This document shows positions 23,480 to 32,999 of a stretch of DNA of 46,415 bases, in pieces. Position 1 is the first letter of the stretch, and each line of letters opens with the position of its first letter. The translations under genes were made by a program, and so were the position numbers. Below the pieces are notes generated by a model. That model saw only the letters and a list, made by a program, of their open reading frames with translations, was not told where the DNA came from and did no database searches. This DNA is from Flavobacteriaceae bacterium (lineage in GTDB: Bacteria > Bacteroidota > Bacteroidia > Flavobacteriales > Flavobacteriaceae), in NCBI GenBank assembly GCA_024643385.1, contig JAHEMZ010000006.1:9707-56121 (forward strand), written 5' to 3'.

Positions 23480-24765
23480 TGAAGACCTATAACTATCCAA
23501 ACCCCGATCAATGGTCGTCACTTTGCGAACGTCCAAGTCAGGAACTTGAGGAAATTGACAGGATCGTTTCTGAAGTGATCCAAAAGGTGCAAAAAGAAGG
23601 CGATAAGGCTCTTGAATACTATACTAAAAAATGGGAAGGCTGCTCTTTGGCGACCTTTGAGGTCACTCAAGTCGAAATGGAAGAGGCGTTACCCAAAGTG
23701 AATGAATCGCTGAAAAAGGCGATTCAAATAGCGAAATCGAATATTGAAAAATTTCACAAGTCTCAACTCGCTCGGGAACCTAAGATAGAAACTTCGACGG
23801 GCGTAACTTGTTGGCGAAATGCTGTTCCCATTGAAAAAGTAGGGCTTTATATTCCGGGGGGAACGGCTCCGTTGTTCTCGACACTTTTAATGTTGGGAAT
23901 TCCGGCAAAAGTAGCCGGTTGTTCCGAAATCGTAGTATGCACCCCACCCGGGAAAGATGGATCTATAGATCCGGTAATCCTCTATACAGCAAAATTGTTA
24001 GGGATCGAAAAACTCTTTAAAATAGGTGGCGCTCAGGCGATTGCAGCACTTGCTTATGGAACCGAAAGTATTCCTGCCGTGTTTAAAATATTTGGCCCGG
24101 GAAATCAATACGTGACCAAAGCGAAACAAAAAGTACAGGAAATAGGTGTAGCGATCGATATGCATGCAGGACCCAGTGAGGTATTAGTGATCGCCGATGA
24201 AAGTTGTAATCCGGGCTTTGTGGCCGCCGATTTACTCTCGCAGGCAGAACACGGTATTGATAGTCAGGTGGTGTTAGTCACTACGCAGGAAAAGATCATT
24301 GAAAAAGTGCAAGCGGAAATTGAATTACAATTACCACAGCTCCCCCGCAAAGCAATAGCCCAAAAAGCACTTGAAAAGAGTATCGCAATTGTACTTCCCG
24401 ATATGGATAGTTGCTTCAAATTTAGCAATGAATATGCTCCCGAACATTTGATTGTAGCCTCGGAAAAAGCAACTAATTATACCTCTTTAATCTCCAATGC
24501 AGGATCTGTTTTTCTGGGGAATTACAGTTGCGAAAGCGCAGGTGATTACGCATCAGGAACCAATCACACCCTTCCTACCAATGGCTTTGCCAAAAGTTAT
24601 AGTGGCGTGTCAATGGACAGTTTTTGCAAGAAGATCACCTTCCAACAGTTAACTGCCGCAGGTATTCAAAATTTAGGGCCCACCATTGAAATTCTGGCAG
24701 AGGCTGAAGGACTTCAAGCACATAAAAATGCCGTAACACTACGCTTAAAAAGTCTTCAAAAATGA
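23476..24765 (+). CDS. hisD: Histidinol dehydrogenase
   Basis: Oxidises L-histidinol to L-histidine with two NAD+, the last two steps of the pathway. The 429-residue length is typical. Motifs: YIPGGTAPLFSTLLML, KIFGPGNQYVTKAKQ, the active-site and zinc-binding blocks HAGPSEVLVIAD and SQAEHGIDSQ, EYAPEHLIV, and SAGDYASGTNHTLPT near the C terminus. The start ATG (23476) overlaps the hisG stop; a second ATG follows immediately. Confidence 0.97.
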   Translation: MMKTYNYPNPDQWSSLCERPSQELEEIDRIVSEVIQKVQKEGDKALEYYTKKWEGCSLATFEVTQVEMEEALPKVNESLKKAIQIAKSNIEKFHKSQLAREPKIETSTGVTCWRNAVPIEKVGLYIPGGTAPLFSTLLMLGIPAKVAGCSEIVVCTPPGKDGSIDPVILYTAKLLGIEKLFKIGGAQAIAALAYGTESIPAVFKIFGPGNQYVTKAKQKVQEIGVAIDMHAGPSEVLVIADESCNPGFVAADLLSQAEHGIDSQVVLVTTQEKIIEKVQAEIELQLPQLPRKAIAQKALEKSIAIVLPDMDSCFKFSNEYAPEHLIVASEKATNYTSLISNAGSVFLGNYSCESAGDYASGTNHTLPTNGFAKSYSGVSMDSFCKKITFQQLTAAGIQNLGPTIEILAEAEGLQAHKNAVTLRLKSLQK

Positions 24766-25793
24766 AAACACTCAATCAACTGGTTAGAAAGAATATCCTG
24801 GATCTTTCACCCTATAGCAGCGCAAGGGACGAGTTTTCCGGAAGTGCCGAAATACTCCTGGATGCCAACGAAAATCCCTTCGGAATATATAATCGATATC
24901 CCGACCCTTATCAAAAACAAGTGAAATTGGAATGGGCTGCATTAAAGAATATTCATCCGGATCGAATATTCATTGGCAATGGAAGCGATGAAGCCATCGA
25001 TCTGCTCTTTCGCATATTTTGCGAACCCGGAAAAGATAAGGCACTCACATTTGCACCTACGTATGGAATGTACAAGGTTTCAGCACAAATCAATGACGTG
25101 ACCTGGATCGAACTTCCCCTGGACGATAGCTATCAGATCAATTACGGGCAATTTGCCCCTTATTGCGGGGATGAACATTTAAAGCTGGTGTTCATCTGTT
25201 CGCCCAATAACCCGACCGGGAACGCTATGGATCGGAAAACGCTGATCCAAATTTTGGAGAATTTCCAAGGCATGGTGGTTATCGATGAAGCCTATATTGA
25301 TTTTTCAGAAGAAGAATCCTGTTTGACCTTGCTGCAAACCTATCCCAATCTAGTAGTGCTTCAGACGTTGAGCAAGGCTTGGGGTCAAGCGGGACTGCGA
25401 ATAGGTTTTGCCTTTGCACAAGAAGAGGTGATTCGTTTTTTCAATAAAGTGAAACCTCCCTATAACGTTAGTACGGCGAATCAATCGATCGCACTTCGTT
25501 CGCTAAAGGATTATAACTCCTTTATCAAAACCCGAAAAGTGATTCTGGCCGAAAGAAAGAGATTAAAAGAGACTTTGTCACAAATCTCAAATGTTGAGAC
25601 TATTTTTCCTTCCGAAGCAAATTTCTTGTTGATCCGTTTTAAAAATGCATCATTCATTTATCATACGTTGGTTCAAAAGAATATTATTGTAAGAGATCGA
25701 AGCGCTCAAATTAAAAACACCTTGCGCATTACCATCGGAACTCCTGCAGAAAACAATAAACTAATTCAAACACTACAACAAATCGCCTTATGA
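24762..25793 (+). CDS. hisC: Histidinol-phosphate aminotransferase
   Basis: PLP enzyme that transfers the amino group from glutamate to imidazole-acetol phosphate. 343 residues with LDANENPFG at the N terminus, [31 protein letters not shown] and the PLP-binding [14 protein letters not shown] (Lys205). It overlaps both neighbours by 4 bases (ATGA), so translation is coupled through the operon. Confidence 0.96.
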   Translation: MKTLNQLVRKNILDLSPYSSARDEFSGSAEILLDANENPFGIYNRYPDPYQKQVKLEWAALKNIHPDRIFIGNGSDEAIDLLFRIFCEPGKDKALTFAPTYGMYKVSAQINDVTWIELPLDDSYQINYGQFAPYCGDEHLKLVFICSPNNPTGNAMDRKTLIQILENFQGMVVIDEAYIDFSEEESCLTLLQTYPNLVVLQTLSKAWGQAGLRIGFAFAQEEVIRFFNKVKPPYNVSTANQSIALRSLKDYNSFIKTRKVILAERKRLKETLSQISNVETIFPSEANFLLIRFKNASFIYHTLVQKNIIVRDRSAQIKNTLRITIGTPAENNKLIQTLQQIAL

Positions 25794-26881
25794 AAAAAGT
25801 ATTATTTCTCGACAGAGACGGAACCCTGGTGATTGAGCCACCCATCGATTTACAATTGGACAGTCTTGAAAAATTGGAGTTCTATCCGGGTGTTTTTCAA
25901 TGGTTATCCCGCATTGTTCGCGAGTTGGATTATGAACTGGTGATGGTCACAAACCAGGATGGATTGGGAACCGCTTCTTTCCCGGAATGCACGTTTTGGC
26001 CGGCGCAAAATAAAATCATTCAAGCCTTCCAAAATGAAGGGATCGAGTTTAAAGAGATCCTGATAGACAAATCGTTTCCTGAAGAGAATCTCCCAACGCG
26101 AAAACCGGGAACGGGATTACTTCAGAAATATATTCACGGGAACTATGACCTGTCAAATTCATTTGTGATAGGAGATCGCGAGACGGATATCGAACTGGCC
26201 GAAAATTTAGGCGCACAAGGAATTTTTATCGGAAGTTCTTGTTCCAGAGTAACTTCTCTCACCACCCCCGACTGGGAAAAAATCTATCAATTCTTAAAAG
26301 CAAAACCCCGTATCGCTTCTTCGGAAAGAATTACAAAAGAAACCGAGATCTCGGTTACGATCAATTTGGACGGCAAGGGGGAGAGTAATTTAAATACCGG
26401 ACTTCCATTTTTTGACCATATGCTGGAGCAAATTGCAAAGCATGGAAATTTAGATCTAACAGTGCTTGTAAAAGGAGATCTGGAAATTGACGAGCACCAC
26501 ACTGTTGAGGATACCGCTTTGGTGGTCGGTGAGACTTTCCTAAAAGCACTGGGCAGCAAGAAAGGCATTCAGCGTTATGGATTTCTGTTGCCCATGGACG
26601 ATTGTCTGAGCCAGGTTGCCATCGACTTTGGAGGGAGACCATGGTTGGTCTGGGAGGCAGAATTCAAACGCGAAAAAGTGGGAGATGTTCCTACGGAACT
26701 CTTCTTCCACTTTTTTAAATCCTTTAGTGATACCGCCAAATGCAATCTAAATATCAAGGCGGAAGGAGAGAACGAGCACCATAAAATTGAATCCATTTTC
26801 AAGGCTTTTGCCAAGGCGATCCAAATGGCGGTTCGGCAAACAGAAAATTATAAAATACCCAGTACTAAAGGAACCTTATGA
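25790..26881 (+). CDS. hisB: Bifunctional histidinol-phosphatase / imidazoleglycerol-phosphate dehydratase
   Basis: A 363-residue fusion. Residues 1-165 are a HAD phosphatase (LDRDGT with Asp8 and Asp10, [25 protein letters not shown]) that dephosphorylates histidinol phosphate. Residues about 170-363 are the dehydratase with its two manganese motifs [15 protein letters not shown] and ENEHHKIES. The alignment with E. coli HisB needs no gaps through residue 105, yet the four zinc ligands of the E. coli phosphatase loop (Cys93, His95, Cys101, Cys103) are Asp93, Ser95, Leu101 and Thr103 here. The HAD catalytic residues are kept, so activity without the structural zinc is expected but unproven. 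Confidence 0.96.
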   Translation: MKKVLFLDRDGTLVIEPPIDLQLDSLEKLEFYPGVFQWLSRIVRELDYELVMVTNQDGLGTASFPECTFWPAQNKIIQAFQNEGIEFKEILIDKSFPEENLPTRKPGTGLLQKYIHGNYDLSNSFVIGDRETDIELAENLGAQGIFIGSSCSRVTSLTTPDWEKIYQFLKAKPRIASSERITKETEISVTINLDGKGESNLNTGLPFFDHMLEQIAKHGNLDLTVLVKGDLEIDEHHTVEDTALVVGETFLKALGSKKGIQRYGFLLPMDDCLSQVAIDFGGRPWLVWEAEFKREKVGDVPTELFFHFFKSFSDTAKCNLNIKAEGENEHHKIESIFKAFAKAIQMAVRQTENYKIPSTKGTL

Positions 26882-27456
26882 TCGCAATTTTAAAATATAA
26901 CGCCGGGAATATTCGATCGGTTCAAAATGCATTGGACAGGCTGGGATATGATGCTGTCATTACCAATGATCCTAGTGTTTTGAACACTTCAGAAAAAATA
27001 ATCATCCCGGGCGTAGGAGAGGCCAGTTCTGCCATGAGGTATTTAAAAGAGCATAAATTGGATGTCTTAATTCCTCAGCTAGAGCAACCGGTTCTGGGGA
27101 TCTGCCTGGGATTGCAGTTATTGTGCTCCTATAGTGAGGAGGGAGATACAGACTGTTTGGGGGTCTTTGATAACAAAGTCCTCAAATTTCCTGAAACTGA
27201 TTTGGTGCCTCATATGGGGTGGAATCATTTTAGAGAAATCAATGGTTCGCTCGGCAAAAGTATTTCGCCGCTGGAAAATATGTATTTCGTACATAGTTTT
27301 TACGCCGAAATAGGGATTTATACCCAAGCTATTTGTGAGTATATCGTCCCTTTCAGTGCAACCTTGGAAAAAAATAACTTTTATGCTACCCAATTTCATC
27401 CTGAGAAATCAGCTTCTATTGGCGAGCAAATCCTTAAAAACTTTTTGGCATTATGA
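26878..27456 (+). CDS. hisH: Imidazole glycerol phosphate synthase, glutaminase subunit
   Basis: Class I glutamine amidotransferase that passes ammonia to HisF. 192 residues. The nucleophile elbow GICLGLQLL carries Cys76, and FHPEKS carries the His-Glu pair. N-terminal [13 protein letters not shown] and the oxyanion-strand [10 protein letters not shown] are typical. Overlaps hisB and hisA by 4 bases each. Confidence 0.96.
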   Translation: MIAILKYNAGNIRSVQNALDRLGYDAVITNDPSVLNTSEKIIIPGVGEASSAMRYLKEHKLDVLIPQLEQPVLGICLGLQLLCSYSEEGDTDCLGVFDNKVLKFPETDLVPHMGWNHFREINGSLGKSISPLENMYFVHSFYAEIGIYTQAICEYIVPFSATLEKNNFYATQFHPEKSASIGEQILKNFLAL

Positions 27457-28166
27457 GAATAATCCCCGCTATAGACATCATTGACGGTAAATGTGTACGC
27501 CTAAGTAAAGGTGATTACCACACAAAAAAAATATACAATGAAAACCCGCTGGAAGTAGCGCTTCAATTTGAAGCCTCCGGGGTCCAACACCTTCACTTAG
27601 TAGATTTGGACGGCGCAAAATCAAATCGGATCGTTAATTACAAAGTGCTGGAAACCTTAGCCTCCAAAACCTCCCTGTCCATCGATTTTGGCGGAGGTCT
27701 AAAAAGTGATGAGGACTTGAAGATCGCTTTTAACAGTGGGGCCTCTCAAATTACCGGGGGAAGCGTCGCTGTTCATAATCCCGCTCTTTTTTCACAATGG
27801 ATCAAAACCTACGGTGCAGAGAAAATAATCCTGGGGGCCGATTGCAAGCAGCGAAAAATCGCTACACATGGATGGTTGGAAAAGTCGAGCTGGGATATCA
27901 TTGAGTTTATTCAGGGATATGAAGAAAAAGGCATCCAAACGGTGATATGTACGGATATAGATAAAGATGGTATGTTAGGGGGTCCCGCTTTATCGCTTTA
28001 TCGCGAGATACTTCAGAAATCCGGTGTTAAATTAATTGCCAGTGGCGGGGTAAGTTCTCTGCAAGACTTAAAAGATCTTCGCGGCGTGGGATGTGAAGGA
28101 GCTATTCTGGGAAAGGCCATTTACGAAGGAAAAATAACCCTTAAAGAGCTAGGAACTGTATGTTAA
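27453..28166 (+). CDS. hisA: Phosphoribosylformimino-5-aminoimidazole carboxamide ribotide isomerase
   Basis: Amadori-type isomerase, a (beta/alpha)8 barrel of 237 residues. [15 protein letters not shown] contains the catalytic Asp8, and [11 protein letters not shown] the second catalytic Asp; phosphate-binding glycines are in [10 protein letters not shown] and IASGGVSSL. Overlaps hisF by 7 bases, the only junction in the operon that departs from the 4-base overlap. Confidence 0.96.
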   Translation: MRIIPAIDIIDGKCVRLSKGDYHTKKIYNENPLEVALQFEASGVQHLHLVDLDGAKSNRIVNYKVLETLASKTSLSIDFGGGLKSDEDLKIAFNSGASQITGGSVAVHNPALFSQWIKTYGAEKIILGADCKQRKIATHGWLEKSSWDIIEFIQGYEEKGIQTVICTDIDKDGMLGGPALSLYREILQKSGVKLIASGGVSSLQDLKDLRGVGCEGAILGKAIYEGKITLKELGTVC

Positions 28167-28912
28167 AGCGACGTATTATTCCGTGCTTGGATATTAAAAA
28201 CGGACGAACCGTAAAAGGAATCAATTTTGAAGGGTTAAGAGATGCCGGAGATCCTGTGGAATTAGCCCTTCGCTATATTCAAGAAGGTGCTGATGAACTA
28301 GTGTTTTTGGATATTTCAGCTACCGAAGAAAAAAGAGCTACGCTGATATCCTTGGTCGAGCGAATCGCTAAGCACGTAACTATCCCATTCACCGTAGGGG
28401 GAGGGATCAATTCCGTAGCCGCTGTTTCTGATATTCTCAAAGCAGGAGCTGATAAAATAGCGATCAATAGTTCCGCCGTTAAAAACCCGCTTCTTATAAA
28501 AGAGTTGGCTGAAACCTATGGAAGTCAGTGTGTGGTCATCGCCATAGATTCCAAAAATCTAAACGGAATTGACACGGTCTTTATATCGGGCGGTAAAATT
28601 GAAACCCCATTGGAGACCCTAGCTTGGGCACAAAAGGCGGTTGAATTAGGTGTCGGTGAAATATTGCTCACCTCTATGGATCGAGACGGAACTAAAATTG
28701 GATTTGACATCCCTTTACTCCAAAAAATTTGTTCCATGGTATCTGTCCCCGTGATCGCCTCCGGAGGAGCAGGAACTATAGATCACTTTACCGAGATTTT
28801 TCAGCAAACCAAAGCAACCGGAGGATTAGCGGCTTCTATTTTTCACTTTGGAGAAATTGCGATCCCGGATTTAAAAGAAACACTAAAAACAAAAAACATT
28901 CCCATACGATGA
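28160..28912 (+). CDS. hisF: Imidazole glycerol phosphate synthase, cyclase subunit
   Basis: Closes the imidazole ring with ammonia from HisH and releases AICAR. 250 residues. [16 protein letters not shown] holds Asp11, and [15 protein letters not shown] the second catalytic Asp; phosphate sites are FTVGGGINS and IASGGAGT. It is a barrel paralogue of the neighbouring hisA. Confidence 0.97.
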   Translation: MLKRRIIPCLDIKNGRTVKGINFEGLRDAGDPVELALRYIQEGADELVFLDISATEEKRATLISLVERIAKHVTIPFTVGGGINSVAAVSDILKAGADKIAINSSAVKNPLLIKELAETYGSQCVVIAIDSKNLNGIDTVFISGGKIETPLETLAWAQKAVELGVGEILLTSMDRDGTKIGFDIPLLQKICSMVSVPVIASGGAGTIDHFTEIFQQTKATGGLAASIFHFGEIAIPDLKETLKTKNIPIR

Positions 28913-29496
28913 AATTAGATTTTGACAAAGGAAGTGGTTTGATCCCTGTGATCGTACAACACAACAACACCTCGCAAGTATTGATGCTAGGCTACATGAA
29001 TGAAGAGGCTTTAATTGTTACCAAAGAAACCGGGAAGGTCACTTTTTACAGCAGAAGTAAAGACCGATTATGGACCAAAGGCGAAAGCTCAGGTCATACA
29101 TTGTTATTGAACGATATTCAGGAAGATTGCGATAACGACACTCTTTTGATCAAAGCTACACCTAACGGTCCGACCTGTCACACCGGAGCTTCCACTTGTT
29201 TTCAGGATGAAAGTGCCAAGGGGTTCTTATACGAGTTGGAACACACTATTGCACAGCGAATTGAAAGCAAGGACAAGAATTCTTATACGGTGGAACTCTT
29301 CAGTCGTGGGATAAACAAGATCGCTCAAAAAGTAGGAGAAGAAGCCGTGGAATTAGTGATTGAATCAAAAGATGATAATATCTCACTCTTTAAAAATGAG
29401 GCTGCCGATCTATTATATCACTTTTTGATCCTTTTGAAAGCCAAAGACGTAAATCTTTTACAAATTGAGGAGATTTTAAAAAAACGGAGTCAATAA
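28909..29496 (+). CDS. hisI: Bifunctional phosphoribosyl-AMP cyclohydrolase / phosphoribosyl-ATP pyrophosphatase
   Basis: HisIE fusion catalysing steps 2 and 3. About 195 residues from ATG 28909, which overlaps the hisF stop by 4 bases. The frame is open another 60 codons upstream inside hisF, but the family starts at [17 protein letters not shown]. HisI domain (1-105): [46 protein letters not shown] with zinc-type Cys and His. HisE domain (110-195): [16 protein letters not shown] and [14 protein letters not shown]. It completes the pathway: the eight structural genes cover all enzymatic steps from PRPP and ATP. Confidence 0.95.
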   Translation: MKLDFDKGSGLIPVIVQHNNTSQVLMLGYMNEEALIVTKETGKVTFYSRSKDRLWTKGESSGHTLLLNDIQEDCDNDTLLIKATPNGPTCHTGASTCFQDESAKGFLYELEHTIAQRIESKDKNSYTVELFSRGINKIAQKVGEEAVELVIESKDDNISLFKNEAADLLYHFLILLKAKDVNLLQIEEILKKRSQ

Positions 29497-29546
29497 AAGG
29501 GCGCTAAAAAGAGGGAAATTTTGTAAATTTAAATTAAAATAATCCC

Positions 29547-31454
29547 ATGAGTCAGTACCATATTAAAAGCCTGGAAGAATATTTTCAAGTGTATCATAAA
29601 AGTGTTCGTGAACCTGAAATTTTTTGGGAAGAGATAGCGGAAGAAAACTTTGTTTGGAAAAAGCGATGGGACAGTATTTTTGATTGGGACATGAAGTCCC
29701 ATAAAGTGAAATGGTTTGATGGTGCACAACTGAACATTACCGAAAACTGTATCGATCGGCATCTCGAAACGAGAGGTAATAAAACCGCAATTATCTTTGA
29801 ACCGAACGACCCCAGTGAAAAGGCGCAACATATAAGTTACCGAGAGTTACACCGGAGAGTTTGCCAATTTGCGAATGTCTTAAAGGATAAAGGAATTCAA
29901 AAAGGGGACCGGGTTTGTATCTATCTACCCATGATCCCACAATTAGCGACATCTATTTTAGCGTGTGCAAGAATTGGAGCTATACACAATGTTGTTTTTG
30001 CGGGTTTTTCAGCAAATGCATTAGCTACCAGAATCAATGACTCCGAGTGTAAGATGTTAATTACCAGTGATGGATCCTTCCGGGGAGAAAAAGTGATCGA
30101 TTTAAAAGGGATTGTTGATGAAGCGTTATTGAGCTGTCCCACCGTCGAATCGGTACTGGTTGCACAGCGAACCTATGCCAAAGTAAAAATGCAAAAAGGA
30201 AGAGATTTCTTGTTACAACCTTTATTAAATTCCGCTTATAAAGATTGTGATCCCGAGGTGATGGGAGCTGAAGATCCTCTTTTTATATTATACACCTCCG
30301 GTTCCACGGGATTACCGAAAGGAATGCTGCACACTGCGGGCGGTTATATGGTTTATACAGCATATACGTTTAAAAATGTATTCCAATATCAGGAAAATGA
30401 TATATTCTGGTGTACTGCGGATATAGGTTGGATCACCGGGCATAGTTATATCCTATATGGGCCATTGGCTAATGGAGCTACGACCGTGATGTTTGAAGGA
30501 GTGCCTTCTTATCCTGATTGGGGAAGATTTTGGCATGTGCTCGAAAAACATAAAGTAACTCAGTTTTATACAGCACCAACAGTAATCAGGGCCTTAGCCA
30601 AAGAAAACCTGAGCTTTGTAGAAGAGTACGACTTAACCAGTTTGAAGGTGTTGGGAACTGTGGGAGAACCAATCAATGAAGAAGCTTGGCATTGGTATAA
30701 TGATAATATTGGCCAGGGGAATGCGCCCATCGTCGATACATGGTGGCAAACCGAAACCGGTGGAATTATGATTTCTCCCATTCCGTTTTCCACTCCTGCC
30801 ATTCCTACTTTTGCTACCCTTCCGCTTCCGGGCATACAACCCTGCTTAATGAATGAGCAAGGATTGGAGATTAAGGGAAATCCTGCCAATGGCAAACTTT
30901 GCATCAAGTTCCCATGGCCCTCCATGGCTCGCAGTATTTGGGGAAATCATGAACGATTTATTGAAACTTACTTTGCTCCTTTTGAGAACAAATATTTCAC
31001 CGGGGATGGAGCGCTTCGGGATCATACGGGTTATTACCGGATTACGGGAAGAGTAGACGATATTATCATTATTTCCGGGCACAACCTAGGTACAGCACCA
31101 ATTGAAGATACGATCAACGAACATCCCGCTGTGGCAGAGAGCGCCATTGTTGGATATCCTCATGAAATTAAAGGAAATGCGCTTTACGCTTATGTTATTT
31201 TGAAGGAATCGGGAGAAACTAGAAATCACGACAATCTGCGCAATGAGATCAATCAATTAATCAATGAACATATTGGGCCTATTGCCAAATTGGAAAAAAT
31301 TCAGTTTACAAACGGTTTGCCAAAAACACGTAGCGGTAAAATTATGCGTCGTATTCTTCGTAAAATAGCCTGCGATGAAGTTTCAGATTTAGGCGATACG
31401 AGCACGCTACTGAATCCGGAAATTGTGGAGGAAATAATTCAGCAAAAACTGTAA
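29547..31454 (+). CDS. acs: Acetyl-CoA synthetase (AMP-forming)
   Basis: Activates acetate to acetyl-CoA via acetyl-AMP. 635 residues with the adenylate motif YTSGSTGLPKGMLHTAGGYM (near 248-265), DTWWQTETGGIMISP, YFTGDGALRDHTGYYRITGR, and PKTRSGKIMRRILR, in which Lys598 corresponds to the lysine whose acetylation switches the enzyme off in other bacteria. It begins 50 bases after hisIE with no clear terminator between, so some read-through from the his operon is possible; a weak box AAATTTTG (one mismatch) lies upstream. Confidence 0.95.
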   Translation: MSQYHIKSLEEYFQVYHKSVREPEIFWEEIAEENFVWKKRWDSIFDWDMKSHKVKWFDGAQLNITENCIDRHLETRGNKTAIIFEPNDPSEKAQHISYRELHRRVCQFANVLKDKGIQKGDRVCIYLPMIPQLATSILACARIGAIHNVVFAGFSANALATRINDSECKMLITSDGSFRGEKVIDLKGIVDEALLSCPTVESVLVAQRTYAKVKMQKGRDFLLQPLLNSAYKDCDPEVMGAEDPLFILYTSGSTGLPKGMLHTAGGYMVYTAYTFKNVFQYQENDIFWCTADIGWITGHSYILYGPLANGATTVMFEGVPSYPDWGRFWHVLEKHKVTQFYTAPTVIRALAKENLSFVEEYDLTSLKVLGTVGEPINEEAWHWYNDNIGQGNAPIVDTWWQTETGGIMISPIPFSTPAIPTFATLPLPGIQPCLMNEQGLEIKGNPANGKLCIKFPWPSMARSIWGNHERFIETYFAPFENKYFTGDGALRDHTGYYRITGRVDDIIIISGHNLGTAPIEDTINEHPAVAESAIVGYPHEIKGNALYAYVILKESGETRNHDNLRNEINQLINEHIGPIAKLEKIQFTNGLPKTRSGKIMRRILRKIACDEVSDLGDTSTLLNPEIVEEIIQQKL

Positions 31455-31459
31455 TTGGT

Positions 31460-32206
31460 CTAAAACTGATACACGAAATCAACGCCCATTTGTCTTCCAT
31501 TATAAAAAGGGATGACAGCTGTTTTTGTAGTTGTTTCAGCTTTTGGCAAAAGTTTTTCTGTAGTATAGGGATGTAACCAATACATCAATTTAGTGCAAAA
31601 CATGCCTATTCCGGCGCCCATGATCACATCATTGAGCCAGTGTCTATTGTTATAAACCCGAAATAGCCCCGTACCCGTTGCGACGGCATAACCGGCTATT
31701 CCGTACCACGGATTGACATCTTTATACTCCTGCCATAGAAATTCGGCACCCACAAAAGCAGTTGCGGTATGTCCTGAAGGAAAGGATCGATAACCACGCC
31801 CATCCGGACGCAGCACTTGTGAATTTTCTTTGATCAAAACCACCGTAGTCGCCGCTAATAAAAATGAAGATGCCAACAGAAGTGTGCGTTCAGTGAATCG
31901 ATGTTTACCCTCGATTCCAAAACCATTTAGCCCATACACGGCTACCATGGGAGCATATTGTGAAAAGTCGTCAATGGTGATCTGCTCGTCGATGTGTTCC
32001 TTGACCTCTTCCCGAATTTCAGAGTTAAAGGCCTTTAATCCATCACTTTCCAGACCAACAATTCCGGTAATGATAAACGCAGAAGGGATGATAAAGCTTT
32101 CAAGCTTTAAGGGGTTTTTATTCGGGATCGAATCCGATACCTGAAATTGCTGACCCATCAATACGGATTGAATTCCTACCAGTACCAAAAAGAAAATATA
32201 TTTCAT
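31460..32206 (-). CDS. PAP2-family phosphatase, exported or membrane-associated
   Basis: 248 residues with a signal peptide (1-18). The three acid-phosphatase motifs are present: KENSQVLRPDGRG, SFPSGHTATAF and RVYNNRHWLNDV. Known from family: such enzymes dephosphorylate phosphatidic acid, undecaprenyl diphosphate or lipid A, with the active site on the periplasmic face. The substrate cannot be chosen here. Monocistronic, convergent with acs (5-base gap), with a TACATTTG box 19 bases upstream. Confidence 0.88.
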   Translation of the reverse strand: MKYIFFLVLVGIQSVLMGQQFQVSDSIPNKNPLKLESFIIPSAFIITGIVGLESDGLKAFNSEIREEVKEHIDEQITIDDFSQYAPMVAVYGLNGFGIEGKHRFTERTLLLASSFLLAATTVVLIKENSQVLRPDGRGYRSFPSGHTATAFVGAEFLWQEYKDVNPWYGIAGYAVATGTGLFRVYNNRHWLNDVIMGAGIGMFCTKLMYWLHPYTTEKLLPKAETTTKTAVIPFYNGRQMGVDFVYQF

Positions 32207-32224
32207 AATTGAAAGCTGTCAGAA

Positions 32225-32232
32225 CAAATGTA
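32225..32232 (-). promoter_or_regulatory. -7 promoter element for the PAP2 gene
   Basis: TACATTTG on the minus strand, an exact TAnnTTTG match 19 bases before ATG 32206. Confidence 0.5.
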
Positions 32233-32346
32233 TAAAACCTAAAGTTCAGGCACTACTTCAAGTGTCTAAAATAAGGGAATGGTCCGGCCAATTAGGTTCG
32301 TGATAAATTCGAACGGAACTAATTCAACTACTTTATTAAAAATATT

Positions 32347-32354
32347 TACATTTG
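32347..32354 (+). promoter_or_regulatory. -7 promoter element for the 32377 gene
   Basis: TACATTTG, an exact TAnnTTTG match 23 bases before the TTG start at 32377. It supports the TTG, because transcription would begin at about 32360 and no ATG or GTG lies between. Confidence 0.5.
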
Positions 32355-32376
32355 CTCAAATACAACCCCTTTTAAA

Positions 32377-32907
32377 TTGAAAAAAGCACTTGGTGTGTTA
32401 TTATTATGTTCCTTGTTTGTTCCCTCCGTGGGATCCTACCTGGGATATCAATATCGATATGCCGCTATTAAAAAGGAAATAAAACAGCGAATGATCGCAG
32501 GATTGAACGATAGCGAACTTCATTTAATAACTTTAAATGAAGCCCAATTTCAATCTGATTTGCAATGGAAACATGAAGGGGAATTTGAGTACGAAGGTTT
32601 TATGTACGACATCGTAAAGCGAGAAAAGGTGGCAGACACCTATTTTTTTTGGTGCTGGAAAGATGATAAGGAAACCGCTTTAAATAAAAAACTCGATCAA
32701 CTACTCGCTGATCTTTTTGGCAATAATCCCAAGGAACGTCAAACACATATAAACCTTCTTCAATTCTACGGTTCTGTATTTTATGTAGATGTTGAAATGT
32801 GGCGACCCACTTCTCTTTCAGTAAAAGTGAAAAAACTTCCTTTTTCATACATCAATCTCTATCGTTCGATGGTCCTCGGACCGGATGATCCACCTCCTCT
32901 AGTCTAA
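32377..32907 (+). CDS. Hypothetical membrane-anchored or exported protein
   Basis: I do not recognise this family. 176 residues starting at TTG (KKALGVLLLCSLFVPSVGSYLGYQ, a signal peptide or single anchor at 4-25), then a charged, aromatic-rich periplasmic domain (FEYEGFMYDIVKREKVADTYFFWCWKDDKE). It ends in SMVLGPDDPPPLV. There is one cysteine in the mature part and no known motif. It sits 92 bases before a TonB-dependent receptor on the same strand and is probably cotranscribed with it, so an accessory role in uptake of the same compound is a reasonable inference. Confidence 0.7.
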   Translation: MKKALGVLLLCSLFVPSVGSYLGYQYRYAAIKKEIKQRMIAGLNDSELHLITLNEAQFQSDLQWKHEGEFEYEGFMYDIVKREKVADTYFFWCWKDDKETALNKKLDQLLADLFGNNPKERQTHINLLQFYGSVFYVDVEMWRPTSLSVKVKKLPFSYINLYRSMVLGPDDPPPLV

Positions 32908-32921
32908 TTAATACTTTCAAA

Positions 32922-32943
32922 TGCTCAAAAGAGCACAATTTTT
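32922..32943 (+). terminator. Weak hairpin between the hypothetical gene and the receptor gene
   Basis: TGCTC (32922-32926), loop AAAA, GAGCA (32931-32935), then CAATTTTT. Only five base pairs, so at most a partial terminator or attenuating structure. Confidence 0.3.
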
Positions 32944-32999
32944 GCTGTGTAGACCCTACATCAGCGAAGCGATCATTGTATTAATTGAAAATCTAACCC

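Noticed and set aside
28729-28908. 60-codon upstream extension of hisIE inside hisF
   Set aside because: The HisIE family begins at the ATG at 28909, which overlaps the hisF stop like the other junctions; the extension is hisF sequence in another frame.
30566-30925. 119-codon minus-strand frame opposite acs
   Set aside because: Antisense shadow of a strongly conserved enzyme.
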